Part shown: positions 22,521-35,700 of the stretch, piece after piece
Layout of the letters: each line of letters starts with the position of its first letter
How positions within the stretch are numbered: the first letter of the stretch is position 1
Assembly (NCBI GenBank): GCA_024138025.1
Contig: JAMXBD010000397.1
Location: 981,451-1,045,450 of the forward strand
Length of the DNA stretch: 64,000 nt
Direction of reading: 5' to 3'
Origin: Combretum micranthum
Taxonomy: Eukaryota > Streptophyta > Magnoliopsida > Myrtales > Combretaceae
The notes under the pieces: model-generated
What the model was told of the DNA's origin: nothing
Database searches by the model: none
Seen by the model: only the letters and a program-made list of their open reading frames with translations
Translations under genes and position numbers: made by a program

Positions 22521-25500
22521 TTGTTTTTGTTAAAAATAAAATAGATCTTGAATTTTCTAAAACATTCCTACTATCATGCTACAACAAGTCATCCATGAAC
22601 ATAAAACAAAGTCTAATGCATTTTATGAACTCAAAAGTCTAGATCTAGTTTTCTAAACTAGTTTTAAATGCATAAACACATGTGGATGATGGATCTATGC
22701 ATAAATCATAAGAAATAATAAATATAACAATTTAAATAACAAGATCTATGGCATAAACAAAATCAAAGTTACAAAAAAAATTAGATCTACAAAATATATC
22801 AACTTTAAACAAGAAAATAATTGAAATACAAGATAATAAAAGTGGAGAAAAGAAAGATTTCATTTTTGGCATCATCATCCTAAGCTTTTAAGCTTATGGA
22901 AGTTCATTTGATGCATGAAACCTTCATTACACTTTATCTATATCACCTATGGAGCTTTGGGAAGAAGATTTGCTTAGAAATCTTTAAAAGTGAAGTGTGG
23001 AAGCTATGGAAGAAGAAGGGGGCAGCTTGTTTTTCATGGAGGAACAAGAGGAAATGAAGAAGAAAGAGAGGAAAAATGAGGAGAAAGACTAAAGAATGAA
23101 AGAGGGAAAGTGAATAAATGAAGGAGTGAGAGAAAATGAGTGTTTTAATGAATGAAAGAAGAGAAAAAAATAAAACAAGGCAGCCAAGGGGAGGGGCAAG
23201 CTGCACGTGAAACATGGAGAGGAGAGGGAGGATTTTGTTGAAATTTGACTCAAATTTGAATTGTATAATTAATGTGTAATGTAACTTTTTGAAGAAGGAT
23301 TGAAATATAATTAATTTTAGTCAAAATATGAATAAATGAAGGACAATGGCAGCCATAAAGAGGGTCAAAAATCTGCCATCAATTGTGGGATAATGTGTAA
23401 AAAGATTGAAGTGAAAATGAAGTGATATGTGTAAGGTGTACTTAAAGGTATGGGTTGTAAAAGTACTTTATTAATAAAATAAAATTAGAAAATTTATTCT
23501 AAATATTTGTAGCAGATTTTTCATATTTAAAATTAAATAATTATTTGAATTATTTTAGTATTTTAACAATTATGTTACCGGCACGGTCAAAATACGCGAA
23601 TATGGGCTATAAATAATATTTTTATAACCCGAAAAATTCTAAAAAAATATTTTATGGGAATAACAATATTTTTAAAATATTTTCCAATTATTAAATTAAT
23701 TTATTTTGTTTTTAGTATCGGGTCTTAAACAGAATCTGATCCCGTAAAAGCCCGAACTAACTAATTTTTAGAAAAACAAAATTTTCTATAATATATAAAT
23801 TATTTATCTAAAAATATAAGGCTTTATAAGAATAATAATATTTTATAATGAAATAAAAATGAATAGTGCCAAAGACTAATCAATTACCGGTAATAATAGA
23901 AATACGATAAAAGGTTATAACTGTAACTTTTATAACCCAAAAAATTATATAACTGATATATTTAGAAATCTTATGAAATTATGAGTCTAACGGTACTATT
24001 GGTATATTTTTTATGCCTCAAGCCCGGGACACGCTTTTCGAAATATGTATCCGAACGGGTTCGAAATATGTCAAAAATTTACCAACCTGATATTTTTAAA
24101 TAAACTTATATTACTATGAGCTATTCTATATATTTAAAACCACATCTCGGCCTCTAGGGTTAGGGGCGCTAGATTACCGGACTTACACTATTGTATTCCG
24201 GTTAGGGTTTCCGGCTGATTTTCCGATTTAAACCTTTGCCAATTTGGAAACTAATTTATGTTTATACAATATATTTAATTTGAGAAATTTATTTTAAGTT
24301 TTATTTTTGTAAGTATTTAATATCTTTTAACGTTTTCGGAATTTTTGAATTGGGTTTCATTTCCGAAGGTTAATCATTATTTACTTTCTAGTAATTTGTT
24401 TTCGGGCTTTATATTACCCGATTTTATAAGTCGAAGTTAAATATGGAATTTTTCGTACGTCGTGGTTTTAAATTTGAAGACCACTGCGTTCTTATTTTAT
24501 TTTTTAAAGATTTTTTTTCTCAAGATTAAGAAGTTTCTGAATTCGTTCGTATTTTTGGACTAGTTGAAATTCGGTTTTGTAATTTGGGGTGATTTTTAGG
24601 GCTTATTTTCGAAGTTCATCTTGAAATTATTTACTGAAATTTTTCGGGGCTTACAAGTAAGACTAGAAATCAACACTAAAAGATGATTTGAAGAAGAAAT
24701 GAAGAAGAAATGAGCTTGTGTGTGTGTGTAAGGGTGGGCTAGGGTTCACGGCAAGATGAGGAAAAATAGAGAGAGTTTTTCTCTTTTAAAAAATTTTGGA
24801 AGAGTGAAAATGAAGAGAGAGAGAGTGAAAATGAGTTTATATATTAAGTGAATTAGGGTTTAATTATATTAAAAGAATTAAAAATAAAAAAAATAGAGGG
24901 AAAAATGGGGAGGGGTGCGCTGGCCACAATGGAGGAGAGAGGGGAAGAGAGTTGAAATTTGTTAAATTTGAATTTTAAGTATAAAATGTAATAAATGAAA
25001 TAATTAAGTAGGAAACAAAATTTCCTTGAAAAAGAAAATATAATGAGTAGTTGTAAGGATGTAAGAATAGGGTATGAGTAGTGTGTAGTGTAGGTTGTAC
25101 TTGTTAATAGTGGTAAATAGTAGACAAGATATACTTTATCGATAGTAAAGAAAATGCGAGAAAAAGGCTATAACTGCAATTTTTATAGCCCGAAAAATTA
25201 TAAAATTTATATTTTTGAAATCCTTATAAAATTTTGAATCTAATGAATATTCCGGAATATTTTTCTGAGTTTCTAGTCTCGGGGCTCGTTTTTCCGTAAT
25301 CGAGCTCGGGAAGGCCCGGAATAGAAAAATTTCCAAAATTAAAACTTTCTAAGGTTTAAATTATACTTTAAAACAATAATTCACATTAATATATTTCTTA
25401 AAACTTCTTTTGTTATGAAACCGATGGAAAGCCGGATTTAGGGTTTCTAAGCTTCTCTCACTAAGCTTGAACTAGATCGATTTAGGGTTTTGCTTTTCGA

Positions 25501-25547
25501 TTCCCGGAGTTTACTTGAATACTTGGAAAACCGGGGTTTACACCAAC

Positions 25548-26179
25548 CTTTACTTACACGACTCTTTTGGAAAGACAACACGGACTTGACTCAAGACCAT
25601 AGACGACTCGACTCGACCAACATTAGATGACTCACGGTAATACGACCTTTCATGACTCGATTACTTTGACCAACGAAGGTTGCGGATTCGCTTCTCCATT
25701 CTTATGCAACTGTATATACAATATTGTGCTTTGAGATCAATATACTTTTAAACAATTAAAGTCATCATTGTTTTAAACTCTTATCATCGTGATCATCTTG
25801 ATGGGTTGAAATCAAGAATCTCATTGCTTTATTGTGTACTTATTACTTGTGAAGATCTTATGGAGTTTGGAAATTGAGATTTGATTACTGAAGTTTTAAA
25901 CTTTATGTAACGATCGTCATAGATTTTCAATCTTTCAAAGTTCTTTAATTACAAGAAATTGGATGAGGGGTGGTTTGGAATTTGTTAAATTAATCGAGTT
26001 TTTGTTTTAGTTTCCATCATCGGCTCATTCTAGCTTTTAATGGTCTCGGGCTTTCCTATTTTCAGTCTAGCCATTTAATCCGAGGGTATTTCTAACAACC
26101 TATCTCCTTGATTTTATTGGCAGGAAAGAATATGCGGTGTTCTAAGGGTATAGTGCTAACCTAATACCAAGTTGCATCT
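25548..26179 (-). other. 3' untranslated region of the old gag-only element
   Basis: 632 bp with no long frame, matching 43640-44220 of the plus-strand gag-only element. It contains a cluster of GACTCG/CGACTC words (about 25550-25660). At 26150-26160, next to gag, the minus strand keeps TATTAG|GTTAGC, a relic of the gag-pro intron donor although pol is gone. Confidence 0.65.
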
Positions 26180-27420
26180 TTAATCTTCACTTCCTTCAAT
26201 GGCAAATGACTCCAGCTCCTCATCACTAGCTTCTTCATACACTACATATGTGTGAGGGTTGTAGACGAGATTTTCAGATGAAGATGTTCCTGAAGAACTT
26301 CGATTCCTTTTTCCTTTGTTGCTTTTATTCCTATTACATCTCCTCCTCTTCTTCCTTGGTAGATGCAGCGAAGCAACATGCAAGTTATCCCGTTAGAGGC
26401 ATGTTTTAGCCAAATGTCCTGTTTTTGAGCAAAGAAAGCATCCGGTGGTCATCTTGTTAGGACACTTCTCAACTTTGTGACTGGGGTCCCCACAGAGATA
26501 ACACTTGGATTGAGGTTGTGGACACCGTATAGGGTAATGCTTTATCTTACATTTCCAACATTGTATCTTATCCAATATTGTGTCTTCTTCCTTGCTTGGG
26601 TCATCATCCAAGTGGAGTGCTATGACTTCTTGACTTGGGGTCATTGCAACATAAAACTCCAATTCCTTATTATTTCTTTCTTGTCTTCTCCTTTGAGCAT
26701 TTTCTATTATCCGTGCTTTTTCTAGCAATCCTTGATAACTCCTAATATCAAATTCCTCTAATCGAGTCTGAAGGTCTTCTTTCAAACCATTCAAAAACAC
26801 TTGTCTTTTGAGTTCCTCACTTTGTTTATATGATTCCGGAGCATATTGCAACAATCTACTGAACTTGGTTTTTTACTGTTCCACACTACGATCTCCTTGT
26901 GAGATATTGAGAAAATCTGCACTATACTGGACTCTTAAGCTCATGGGAAAATATTTATCCAAAAACTCATTTTTAAACATCTCTCATGTAACTTGAGGCG
27001 TCAACTCTCTTTCCTTAGATTCCCACCATGCTCGGGCATGTAAGCGGAGCATATAGGTTCCATAATTGACTCTCAGATGGTGTGGTACTTCAAAAGCATT
27101 AAAGGACCTCTCAATGTGTGCCAACCAATCCTCTGCCTCATCTGGTTTTCCAAAAGCTCTGTCGAAATACTGGTTACACTTTATGAAGTATGGTAAGAGG
27201 CTTTGGTGGTATTGAGGTGATGGTGGCTCATTTTGTGCTGTTTCTTGCACATATCTTACAGGTGTAGACGTTGAACTGGCTTGAGTCTGTTGTGTGTAGC
27301 TTCTTATCTGACTAGTAAGCCGTTCAATCTCTATTGAAGCATTTCCCTCTTGATTAGGTGGTTCGGGTATCGTTTGGTTCTCGGCTCCTAAAGGAGTCAT
27401 GACGGGTTCTTGTTGTGTTA
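26180..27420 (-). CDS. gag: gag of the old gag-only element (frameshifted)
   Basis: This is a structural Gag. The frame 26984-27400 opens with MTPLGAENQTIPEPPNQEG and carries the N-terminal part and the capsid start (LHARAWWESKERELTPQVT). The frame 26393-26854 carries the capsid end (SEELKRQVFLNGLKEDLQTR) and three zinc knuckles: CWKCKIKHYPIRC, CYLCGDPSHKVEKC and CFLCSKTGHLAKTC. The frame 26180-26383 is a Lys/Arg/Asn-rich then acidic C-terminus ending EGSED-stop. Breaks lie near 26385 and 26860-26980. Three knuckles in a row are typical of these gag-only elements. No pol follows, so any mobility needed proteins from another element. Upstream of the Met, this copy has a stop and a one-base loss in the proposed exon 2, unlike the plus-strand copy. 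Confidence 0.8.
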
Positions 27421-28214
27421 GGTATGTCTCCTACAATTTTATTAAGCTCAGGTGGAAATTCTAAATTTTTTATTACGTCTTAAGGCGTTAAAAGAGACTT
27501 AAAGAAACTTATCGGAAATACAGAACACGGAAATACGTAAATAAAAACATATATAAGAAACATTGGAATTCTACTGAAATCAAAGTCAATAATAAGAACT
27601 TCATAATATCCAAAACGAAATTCATGAAATCAAGAGAAGATGTGAATCTTCCGTTACAAAAGTTCAAAGAAAGGATGCAAAACATACATTGGAATCAAAT
27701 TATGAACTAGATGATAAACCACAACATCGGTTTACATTTTCAAAACATTTTTGTTCTTTTTACTCAAAAAGTTATTTGTTCCTAACGCTTTACAAAAGAT
27801 CTATTGCTATTTCTAGAGTATTTGCTTCTTCCAAACAAGGACGACTATCCATTTGCTAAATCTATTAGGGGCATCTACCATTTCTATTGTTGGCTTGAAC
27901 CAAGGGTCGGGTAAGGTCACTTACTCCTGTATTTTGCAGTTGCTAGAGTAGATTCGATCGTCCCGTCAAATATTTTCAATCTTCCTTCCTTATATATCTG
28001 TTTCTATGTTCTCCAGAAATCTCCAAGATAGAATTCAAATCCTTAATGATCGAAAGTCATACCTTAAAGGTCATAGAGCTAAATCTAGTTCTTATATACT
28101 TAAGGGTTATATAACACTTACCTATCCATTCCTAATATCGTATCTTATCATTCTATTCTCTTAAAGTCTTCCCACTTAATTCCTAAAACCTTGTTGCTCT
28201 GATACCAACTAAAC
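27421..28214 (-). other. Leader with PBS (28196-28207), old gag-only element
   Basis: The PBS reads TGGTATCAGAGC on the minus strand, seven nt from the LTR border at 28215. The leader is about 780 bp and non-coding. It aligns with 40972-41300 and 41943-42400 of the plus-strand element but lacks the extra vestigial gag segment found there (about 41310-41943). Confidence 0.75.
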
Positions 28215-28301
28215 TATCACGCTCCGAAGGGTATCTTAAACGTGGCAGTTTGCCGTATACAATATTAAAGTCTAGGAATGACCACCTCAGTCATGCGAAG
28301 G
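28215..28301 (-). repeat. 5' LTR of the old gag-only element, U5 end (first piece)
   Basis: Starts tatcacgctccgaagg (the terminal TG is mutated to TA) next to the PBS. It is interrupted at 28301 by the solo LTR 28302-50325. The continuation resumes after the target duplication GAAGG at 50326-50330. Confidence 0.8.
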
Positions 28302-30170
28302 TGTAAGCTCCGGAAAATTTCAATAAATAATTTCAAGATGAACTTCGAAAATAAACCCTAAAAATCACTCCAAATTAAAACCGAACTTTGACTAGTCCTA
28401 AATCATGAACAAATTCAAAAACTTCTTAATCTTGAGAAAATGAAAATCTTTAAACATAAAATGAGAGCTCAACAGTCTTCAAATTCAAAACTACGATGTA
28501 CGGAAAATTCCATGGTTAACTTCGACTTATAAAATCGGGTAATATAAAGCCCAAAAACAAATTATTAAAAAGTAAATAACGATTAACTTTCGGAAATGAA
28601 ACCCAATTCAAAAATTCCAAAAGCGTTAAAAGATATTAAATACTTACAAAAATGAAATTTAAAATAAATTTCTCAAATCAAATATGTTGTATAAACATCA
28701 AATATCAGTTTCCAAATTGGCAAAGATCTAAACCGGAAAATTCACCGGAAACCCTAACCAAAATACAATAGCTTAAGTTCGGCAATCTAGCGCCCTTAAC
28801 CTTAGAGGCCGAGGTGTAGTTTAAATATGTAGAATAGCTTGTAGTAAAATAAGTTTGTTTAAAAATATCATATTGATAAATTTTTGACCTATTTCGAACC
28901 CGTTCGGATACAGACTTCGAAAAAGTGTCCCAGGGCTCGAGATATAAAAAATATACCATTAGTATCGTTAGACTCATAATTTCATAAGATTTTCAAATAT
29001 ATCAGTTATATAATTTTTCAGGTTATAAAAGTTATAGTTATAACATTTTTATCGTATTTTCATTACTAGCAGTAATTAATTAGTCTTTTGCACTATTCAC
29101 TTTTATTTCATTACACAATTTTATTATTCTTATAAAACCTTATATTTTTAGATAAATATTTTATATATTATAGAAAATTTTGTTTTTCTAAAATTTAGTT
29201 AGTTCGGACTTTTACGGGATCAGATTCTGTTTAAGACCCGATACTAAAAATAAAATAAATTAATTTAATAATTGGAAAAATATTTTAAAAATATTTTTCT
29301 TTTCATAAAATAATTTTTTAAGAATTTTTCGGGTTATAAAAATATCATTTATAGCCCATATTCGTGTACTTTGATCATACCGGTAACATATTTGTTAAAA
29401 TACTAAACTAATTCAAATAATTATTTATTTTTTAATTATGAAAAATCTGCTACAAATATTTGAAATAAATTTTCTAATTTTATTTTATTTTATTAAGAAA
29501 GTACTTTTATAACCCATACTTTCAAGTACACCTTACACATATCACTTTGTGATGCCCCATAGGGATATCTTAAACGTAACAGTCCGCCACATACTATATA
29601 AGACTCTCGAATTTCTATCCGAGTCCTTCGGGAGTCTTGTATAGATGTAAAGCGTCCCTTACGACAATAGAATACTCAATCAATAGAGTTAAGAAGTTTA
29701 ATGTGGCATTCATTAGCCATAGATAATAAACCAAAACACATATATAAATTACAAAGTCTAAGGGGCATTCCCCCGCAAAATAATATTAAGTCCATTACAA
29801 TCATCCAGAGTCCTTTAGTTTCCAATGGAAGTCTATACAAAATCGAAATAAACTTCTAAGGGAAACTCCTAGCTTCGGTACCTGAGCTGTAGCCTGCTTT
29901 GCCTAAGTCAAATGAATTCATACTGCAACAAGTAAAAACTATAGGGGCGTAAGCTAACTAGCTTAGTGAGTGAAAACTTCCATATCGCAATTAAGACAAT
30001 TCGTTCAAGCAAGTGGTTACTCAAGCAAATGATATGCATCAAACAAATGAGTCCAGCAAACATATGACCAGCCGGAAATCATATGTGGATGGACTTGCGC
30101 CCTCCATCCTGAGTTAGCAGATTAACGAATCTTGTGGTATGACGCCGTTTAAGCTCACGGTCAACTAAAC

Positions 30171-30262
30171 AATATTTCATTTTATGGATCACGATTAACC
30201 AACAATTTCGTTTTATGGATCACGATTAACCAACATATTCATTTTATGGATCACGAAAAACG
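30171..30262 (-). repeat. Minisatellite, about 33-bp unit, 3 copies (type D LTR)
   Basis: Same unit as 17888-18010, one copy fewer. Confidence 0.8.
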
Positions 30263-30578
30263 AACAAATGCTAATGCTCCATCCCCGTCATGATATGAAT
30301 GAGTTCAATTATAATTGAGGTCTAATAATAGATTAATCCAATTCTTTTAGGTGACCAACCAATATTCGTAGACAATCAATTATAACTCATCGCTATACAA
30401 GCAGTAGCTTAACACCCGGTTTCGATATTCCTTAAGTTCAATTTCATATATCAACATCAGACAAGTATATAATTCCCATATACCCCATCATGCATATTCA
30501 TTTTTATCTTTGCCTAAACAACTAATGCCACTATCATTACAATCATAAGCAATAATTGAAATCGGAAGTAATACTCAC

Positions 30579-30647
30579 TCGTCCATGGTATGCCGGTCTC
30601 TTAATAATAGTAGTCGGGTGGTAGGGTATCGTCGTGCTCGGGATCAC
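30579..30647 (-). other. LTR exon island with start codon and splice donor (type D solo)
   Basis: 69 nt between TTTGGTAG and GTGAGT, ending CCATGGACGA. The second residue codon is GAC as in family A, rather than GCC as in most D/B copies. Confidence 0.65.
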
Positions 30648-32157
30648 CTACCAAATAAGAACAACCTAATGAGAATCTCATCACTTAACTAATTCAAGCT
30701 ATGCATCTAAGCTAGATAAAATCGGAATTCTCGCTATTTGCGGAAGTTCCAACTTAAAACGGCCATAACTTGGTCATTTAACTCGGAATTTCGCAAATTT
30801 TATATCGATTTCTATCTACTTCGAAAGATATATCTATTTCTAATATTATTTTTAAGTTTTGAAAACATTAAGGTCAGGGAACAGAGGGATCAGATCTGCT
30901 CTGTAACGTTTCCGTTTCTGAAAAATTGTTTCGCATTTAGTAAAAATGTTTCTAGTTGATAATTCATGTATAGATGGAATATAAATGAATTCCTAGTATG
31001 AATGTCATGTAATTAGTTCAATATATACATGATCTTGATGATTTTCGATAATGAACTCTAAAGAATTAATTATTATAAGACTCCACAATCATCACTTCCT
31101 AAAAATCTATTCCTTCCAATTTTGCATTTCCTAGGGTTTTAAGATTTTATTTTTAGAATTCATTTACTATCTAAGTAAAAATGAGTCTTCATTATCTATA
31201 CTATCCAAGACCTTCATTTCTTCATAGAAATTCACATTTTTCACTTGGCAAATATGCTTTTAAACAAGCTTTTCACAAAAATCCGAATTTCGGAAATTTT
31301 CTTTTCTTGCATTTTTCCTATGAGAAAACTTGTTTAATGCCTCAAAATTTGAAGCTTCATTATATCTATTACCTAAGGACTTCATTTAACTCATAAAAAT
31401 TGTAATTTGAGCTTGAATATTAGGTGTTTATGTAGGCATTACTCCAAAATACGCATTTAACAAATTAACCACTATCTCAAAATTTTCTATTCTAACTCCA
31501 CTACTTGTTTTACCTATTACTCATGCCTAAACTCATTCAAACTTATACAAATCATTCCTTAAAGATACCTATTATATATACCCTTCATTTTTCATGTAAA
31601 ATATGACTTTCAAAGTGGTTTCAAGGGTTTTTAAAATAGATTTCAAATTCCATCCGAATTTTCCACTTGGCATTTCTAACAAAATCTTTTCTTTTTCAAG
31701 TTTTTTGTCCTACATCCATAAATATCTATCATCTAACACATCTCTATACATGCAAGGCTAAGCTTTTATGACCATAAATGCATGCAAGCTCAAAATAACC
31801 ACATGAAACATAAATGTAAATGAAAGTATGATTGTCTAAACAGTGGATCTACTACTTATAGTGCATGAACATGAATTTAATGGCATGAACATAAACTTTC
31901 CATGCAAGATCTCTACGTTACATGCATGAACAAGATGATATTTCAACAAAAACTCTTTTAAACACAAGATCTACTTCTTGTGATGGCTTGATATTCTTGT
32001 ATTAGTGTTTTCATGTCCTTAGCATATGCTCATTGGGATTAAAAGTGGAAAACACTCAAGAATGGTCTTGCTATTACAAGATTTGGTAATAACAAAGCTT
32101 GGAATCATCTAATGGATGATTTGAAGAAGAAAAGAAGATGAAATAAATTTGTGGAGG

Positions 32158-32182
32158 GGTGTGTGTGTGTGTGTGTGTGTGT
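32158..32182. repeat. TG microsatellite
   Basis: A run of about eleven gt dinucleotides inside the type D LTR. A comparable run lies at 62601-62619. Confidence 0.9.
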
Positions 32183-33869
32183 CACGGCAACCATAGGAGA
32201 AAGAAGAGAGAGTTTTCAACCTTTGCAAAAATTTAGAAGAGTGAAAAAATGAGGAGAGAGAGAAAATGAGCTATATATTGTGTGTATTAGGGTTTAGTTA
32301 AGTTAAAAGAAGTAAAAATAAATCAAATTGAGGGAAATTGGGGAGGAGGTACACCGGCCAAGTGTGTGGGAGGGAGAGAGAGAATTGAAATTTTGATAAA
32401 ATTTGTAATTTATGTAATAAAATGTAATAATTAATTAGGAAACAAAATTTCTTGGAAAAGAAAATTGTAATGAGTAGTTGTAAGGATGTAAGAATAGGGT
32501 ATGAGTAGTGTATAGTGTAGATTGTACTTGTGAATAGTACACAAGACATCTACTTTATTGGTTATAAGAAAATACAGGAAAAGGCTATAGCTGTAATTTT
32601 TATAGCCCAAAAAGTTATAAAATTTATATTTTTGAAATCCTTATAAAATTTCGGCTCTAATGAGTATTCCGAAATATTTTTTCGAGTTTCTGGTCCCAGG
32701 GCACACGTTTTTCCATAATTGAGCTCGAGAAGGCCCGGAATTGAAAAGTTCTTGAATTTAAAACTCTCTAAGGTTTAAAATATACTTTAAAACAATAATT
32801 CATATTCATTTACTTATAAAACTTCTTTTATTAGGAAACCGAAGGAAAGCCGGATTTAGGGTTTCTAAGCTTCTCTCACTAGACTTGAACTGGACTGGAT
32901 TAGGGTTTCGCTTATCAACTCCCTGGGTTTACTTAACTACTAAGAATACCGGGGTTTACACACTTCCTTTTCACTTCAATTTTTTACACTTTATTATATC
33001 AATTCATGGCAGATTTTTGACTCATTTATGGCTGCCATTATCCTTTATTTACTCCTATTTTGACTAAATTAATTATATTCTACTCCTTCTTAAGAAAGCT
33101 ACATTACACATTTATTACACAATTCAAATTCAAGTCAAATTTCAACAAAATTCCTCTCTCTCCCTCCCACATAATTCACGAATAGCCCCCTCCCTTGCTG
33201 CCTTGTTTTATTTTTTTTCTCTCTTTTATTCAATTAATACACTCATTTTCTCTCTCTCCTTCATTTACTCATTCTTTCCTTTTTTATTCCTTAGTTTTTC
33301 TCTCTCTCTTTTTCCTCTCCTTCTTTCTTCATTTTCTCTCGTTCTTACATGAAAAACAAGCTGCCCCCACTTCTAAAAATGGCTTCTACACTTCATTCTT
33401 GAAGATTTTTAAGCAAATATTCTTCTCAAAGCCTCCATAGGTGATATAGGTAAAGTGTAATGGAAGTTTCATGCATCAAATGACCTTCCATAAGCTTAAA
33501 AGCTTAGGATGATGATGCCAAAAAAATGAAACACTCCTTTTCTCTAAAGTTAATCTCTTGTATCACTATTATTTTCTTGTTTAAAGTTGTTATATTTTGT
33601 AGATCTAACTTTTTGTAGTTTTAATTTTTGTTTATGCTATAGATCTTGCTATTTGAGTTATTATTTTTGTCATTGCTTATGATTTATGCATATATTTCTC
33701 ATTCACATGTGTTCATGCATTTAAAACTAGTATAGAAAACTAGATCTAGTGTTTTGGAGTTCATAAATGCATTAGACTTTTGTTTTATGTTCATAAATAA
33801 ATTGTAGTAGTATGATGATAGTAGGAATGTTTTAGAAAACTCAAGCTCTATTTTATTTTCAACAAAAAT

Positions 33870-35700
33870 CATTTTTGAAAATTCGGATGAAAATGGAACC
33901 ATATTTAGAAAAGTTGTTTTTCAACTTCAAAATGTGTATTTTTCATTTAAAATGAAAAGCTTAGGGTATAGATAACATAAATGAAGGATTTTGATGAGTA
34001 AAGTCTAGATCTATGAGTTCATAGCTCACTACCATGCATTTGTTTTATGTTCATGTTCATATTAAGTATAGATCTTAATTTTGAACTCAAACAAAATTGT
34101 GAAATTCGTATTTTGGCAAGACCCATTTAAAAACTACTTTTCAAATGTCAAAATGTAATTTTTACTTAAGATAATGAAGTCTTAATATATGTATATCATC
34201 AAGACTTCTTTTTACAAGAATCAAAGGTGATTTTCAAAAGTTATTTTCAAAATAAAAATCTTATTTTTGGATTTTGGCCAAGGCATATTTTAAAAACATG
34301 TTTTCCAACTCAAAAATGAAGTTTTTATTTAAGAAATGAAAGCTCTTAGGATAGGATGTAAGGAATGAATTTTCATTAGTTTAGATAGATTTTATCAAAA
34401 GATATGTCCAAGAATAAATTTTGTAAATTCGGATCTCAACAAAGACCAATTTTAAAAACCCATTTTTCAACTTCAAAACAAGATTTTTATTAAGGAAATG
34501 GAAGCCTTAAGAGATAGGTTTGATTAGGAAATGGTTTTTGAAAGACTAAATGAGTTTTACAAAGAAAACAAGCTTAAATGAATTTCTCAAAATTCGGATT
34601 TGAAAATAGCCACAATTCAAACACTTATTTCCAAATGCCAAGATGATAATTTTGATAGGAAAATGGAAGTCCTAGGGTATATATACAATAAAGACCAAAT
34701 TTTGATAAGGATAAAAGAAATTTATCAAAGTATAATATTAGAATAACAAATGGTTTCCAAGAATAGGTTAAACAATATTTTCATTCTTTAAAATTTTGTA
34801 AAATTCGTTCTTAGGCAAACCACCTATGTAAACACCTATTTTCTAACCTCAAAATGAAGGTTTTTATTGAAATAATGAAGATTATGGTTATATAGATCAT
34901 CAAGATTGAGTTTTGATAAAATAAAGTATGACTTTGCAAGAAGAAAGGTTATTTTTCTTAAGTCTAGTATAATTCAAAGTTTTGCAAAGTAAAAGTTTTC
35001 AAAAAAAATTCTTGGTACTATATATATACATATAGGTAGATCATCTCATAATCTTCATGACAATAGCTTGTAGGTAGTACATATATGCATGATGCATTGT
35101 AGAAATAAAATATAAAAATTGAGTTTATCCAAAATTTGTAAATTCGGATGATTTCAAAACCATGCCTTAAATACCCATTTACCAACTCTAAAACTTGTGT
35201 TTTGTATGAAAAATGACGAGTTTAAGTCATAGGTATCATCAAGTAATGATTTTGATAAATTAAGATGGGATTTGCTAAGAAAAATATATAGAACAACGAG
35301 TAGAAAGGGAGTAGGAAAAATTTGAGTTATTGTCATTTTAGGAAATTCGTAACAATGGAATAATGGCATGAAAACTCATATTTTCCAAACTCAAATTAGA
35401 AGTTTTGTCAAAGAAATGAAGTCCTTAGTGGCTAGGCATGGTTGAGCTCTAATTTTCAAAGAATCAAATGATTTTTTTTTTCACTTAAAGGAATCACTCA
35501 AAAACTAATTTTTACAAATTCGGATTTTGGAATCAACCCCACTTGAAAACATGTTTACAAAGTATAAAATGGAAATTTTTATGTAGAAATGAAGGTCATA
35601 AGTAATACATATAATGAAGACTCAATTTCAACAAAAATAATTATATTTTCTTAAGAAATGAATCCAAAACAAATGGAAATGATCAAAGTTAGGAAACTAG
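33870..35700 (+). repeat. U3 array of diverged tandem units, expanded (about 9 units)
   Basis: Cores like aaattcggat or aaattcgtat occur near 33877, 34105, 34267, 34427, 34590, 34804, 35137, 35345 and 35515, spaced 160-330 bp. The type B LTRs at 36127 and 44411 have six. No coding content. Confidence 0.6.

Larger units (their letters stand above)
19815..24655 (-). repeat. Solo LTR, type B (4841 bp), TSD AGTAA
   Basis: TGTAAGCCCCG (from 24655) to GGGCGTGACA (ending 19815), minus strand. Exact target duplications AGTAA are at 19810-19814 and 24656-24660. It is inserted into the type D solo LTR. It contains the exon island (20892-20959), the mini-ORF block near 21060-21100 and six diverged U3 repeat units (about 21590-22520). 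A pyrimidine-rich stretch (minus strand, 22943-23215) gives a long Leu/Phe/Ser frame with no family resemblance. No genes. Confidence 0.92.
17258..25542 (-). repeat. Solo LTR, type D, TSD CCAAC, itself interrupted
   Basis: TGTAAACCCCGG (from 25542) to GGGCATGACA (ending 17258) on the minus strand. Target duplications are CCAAC at 17253-17257 and 25543-25547. No internal region is present, so it is a solo LTR left by LTR-LTR recombination. It sits in the 3' untranslated region of the old gag-only element. The LTR proper is about 3.4 kb, the rest being the insertion 19815-24655. It contains the exon island (18323-18391), a 33-bp minisatellite (17888-18010) and three U3 repeat units. No genes. 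Confidence 0.9.
29548..32960 (-). repeat. Solo LTR, type D (3413 bp), TSD CACTT
   Basis: TGTAAACCCCGG (from 32960) to GGGCATCACA (ending 29548), minus strand. Exact target duplications CACTT are at 29543-29547 and 32961-32965. It is inserted in the 28302-50325 LTR. It contains the exon island 30579-30647, three minisatellite units (30171-30262), three U3 units (near 31285, 31453 and 31658) and a TG microsatellite (32158-32182). No genes. Confidence 0.92.

Noticed and set aside
22943..23215. 90-codon minus-strand frame rich in Phe, Leu, Ser and His
   Set aside because: It is the translation of a CT-rich stretch of a type B LTR. Equivalent stretches at 33195-33440, 37593-37826 and 45723-45956 give differently broken frames, so no protein is conserved.
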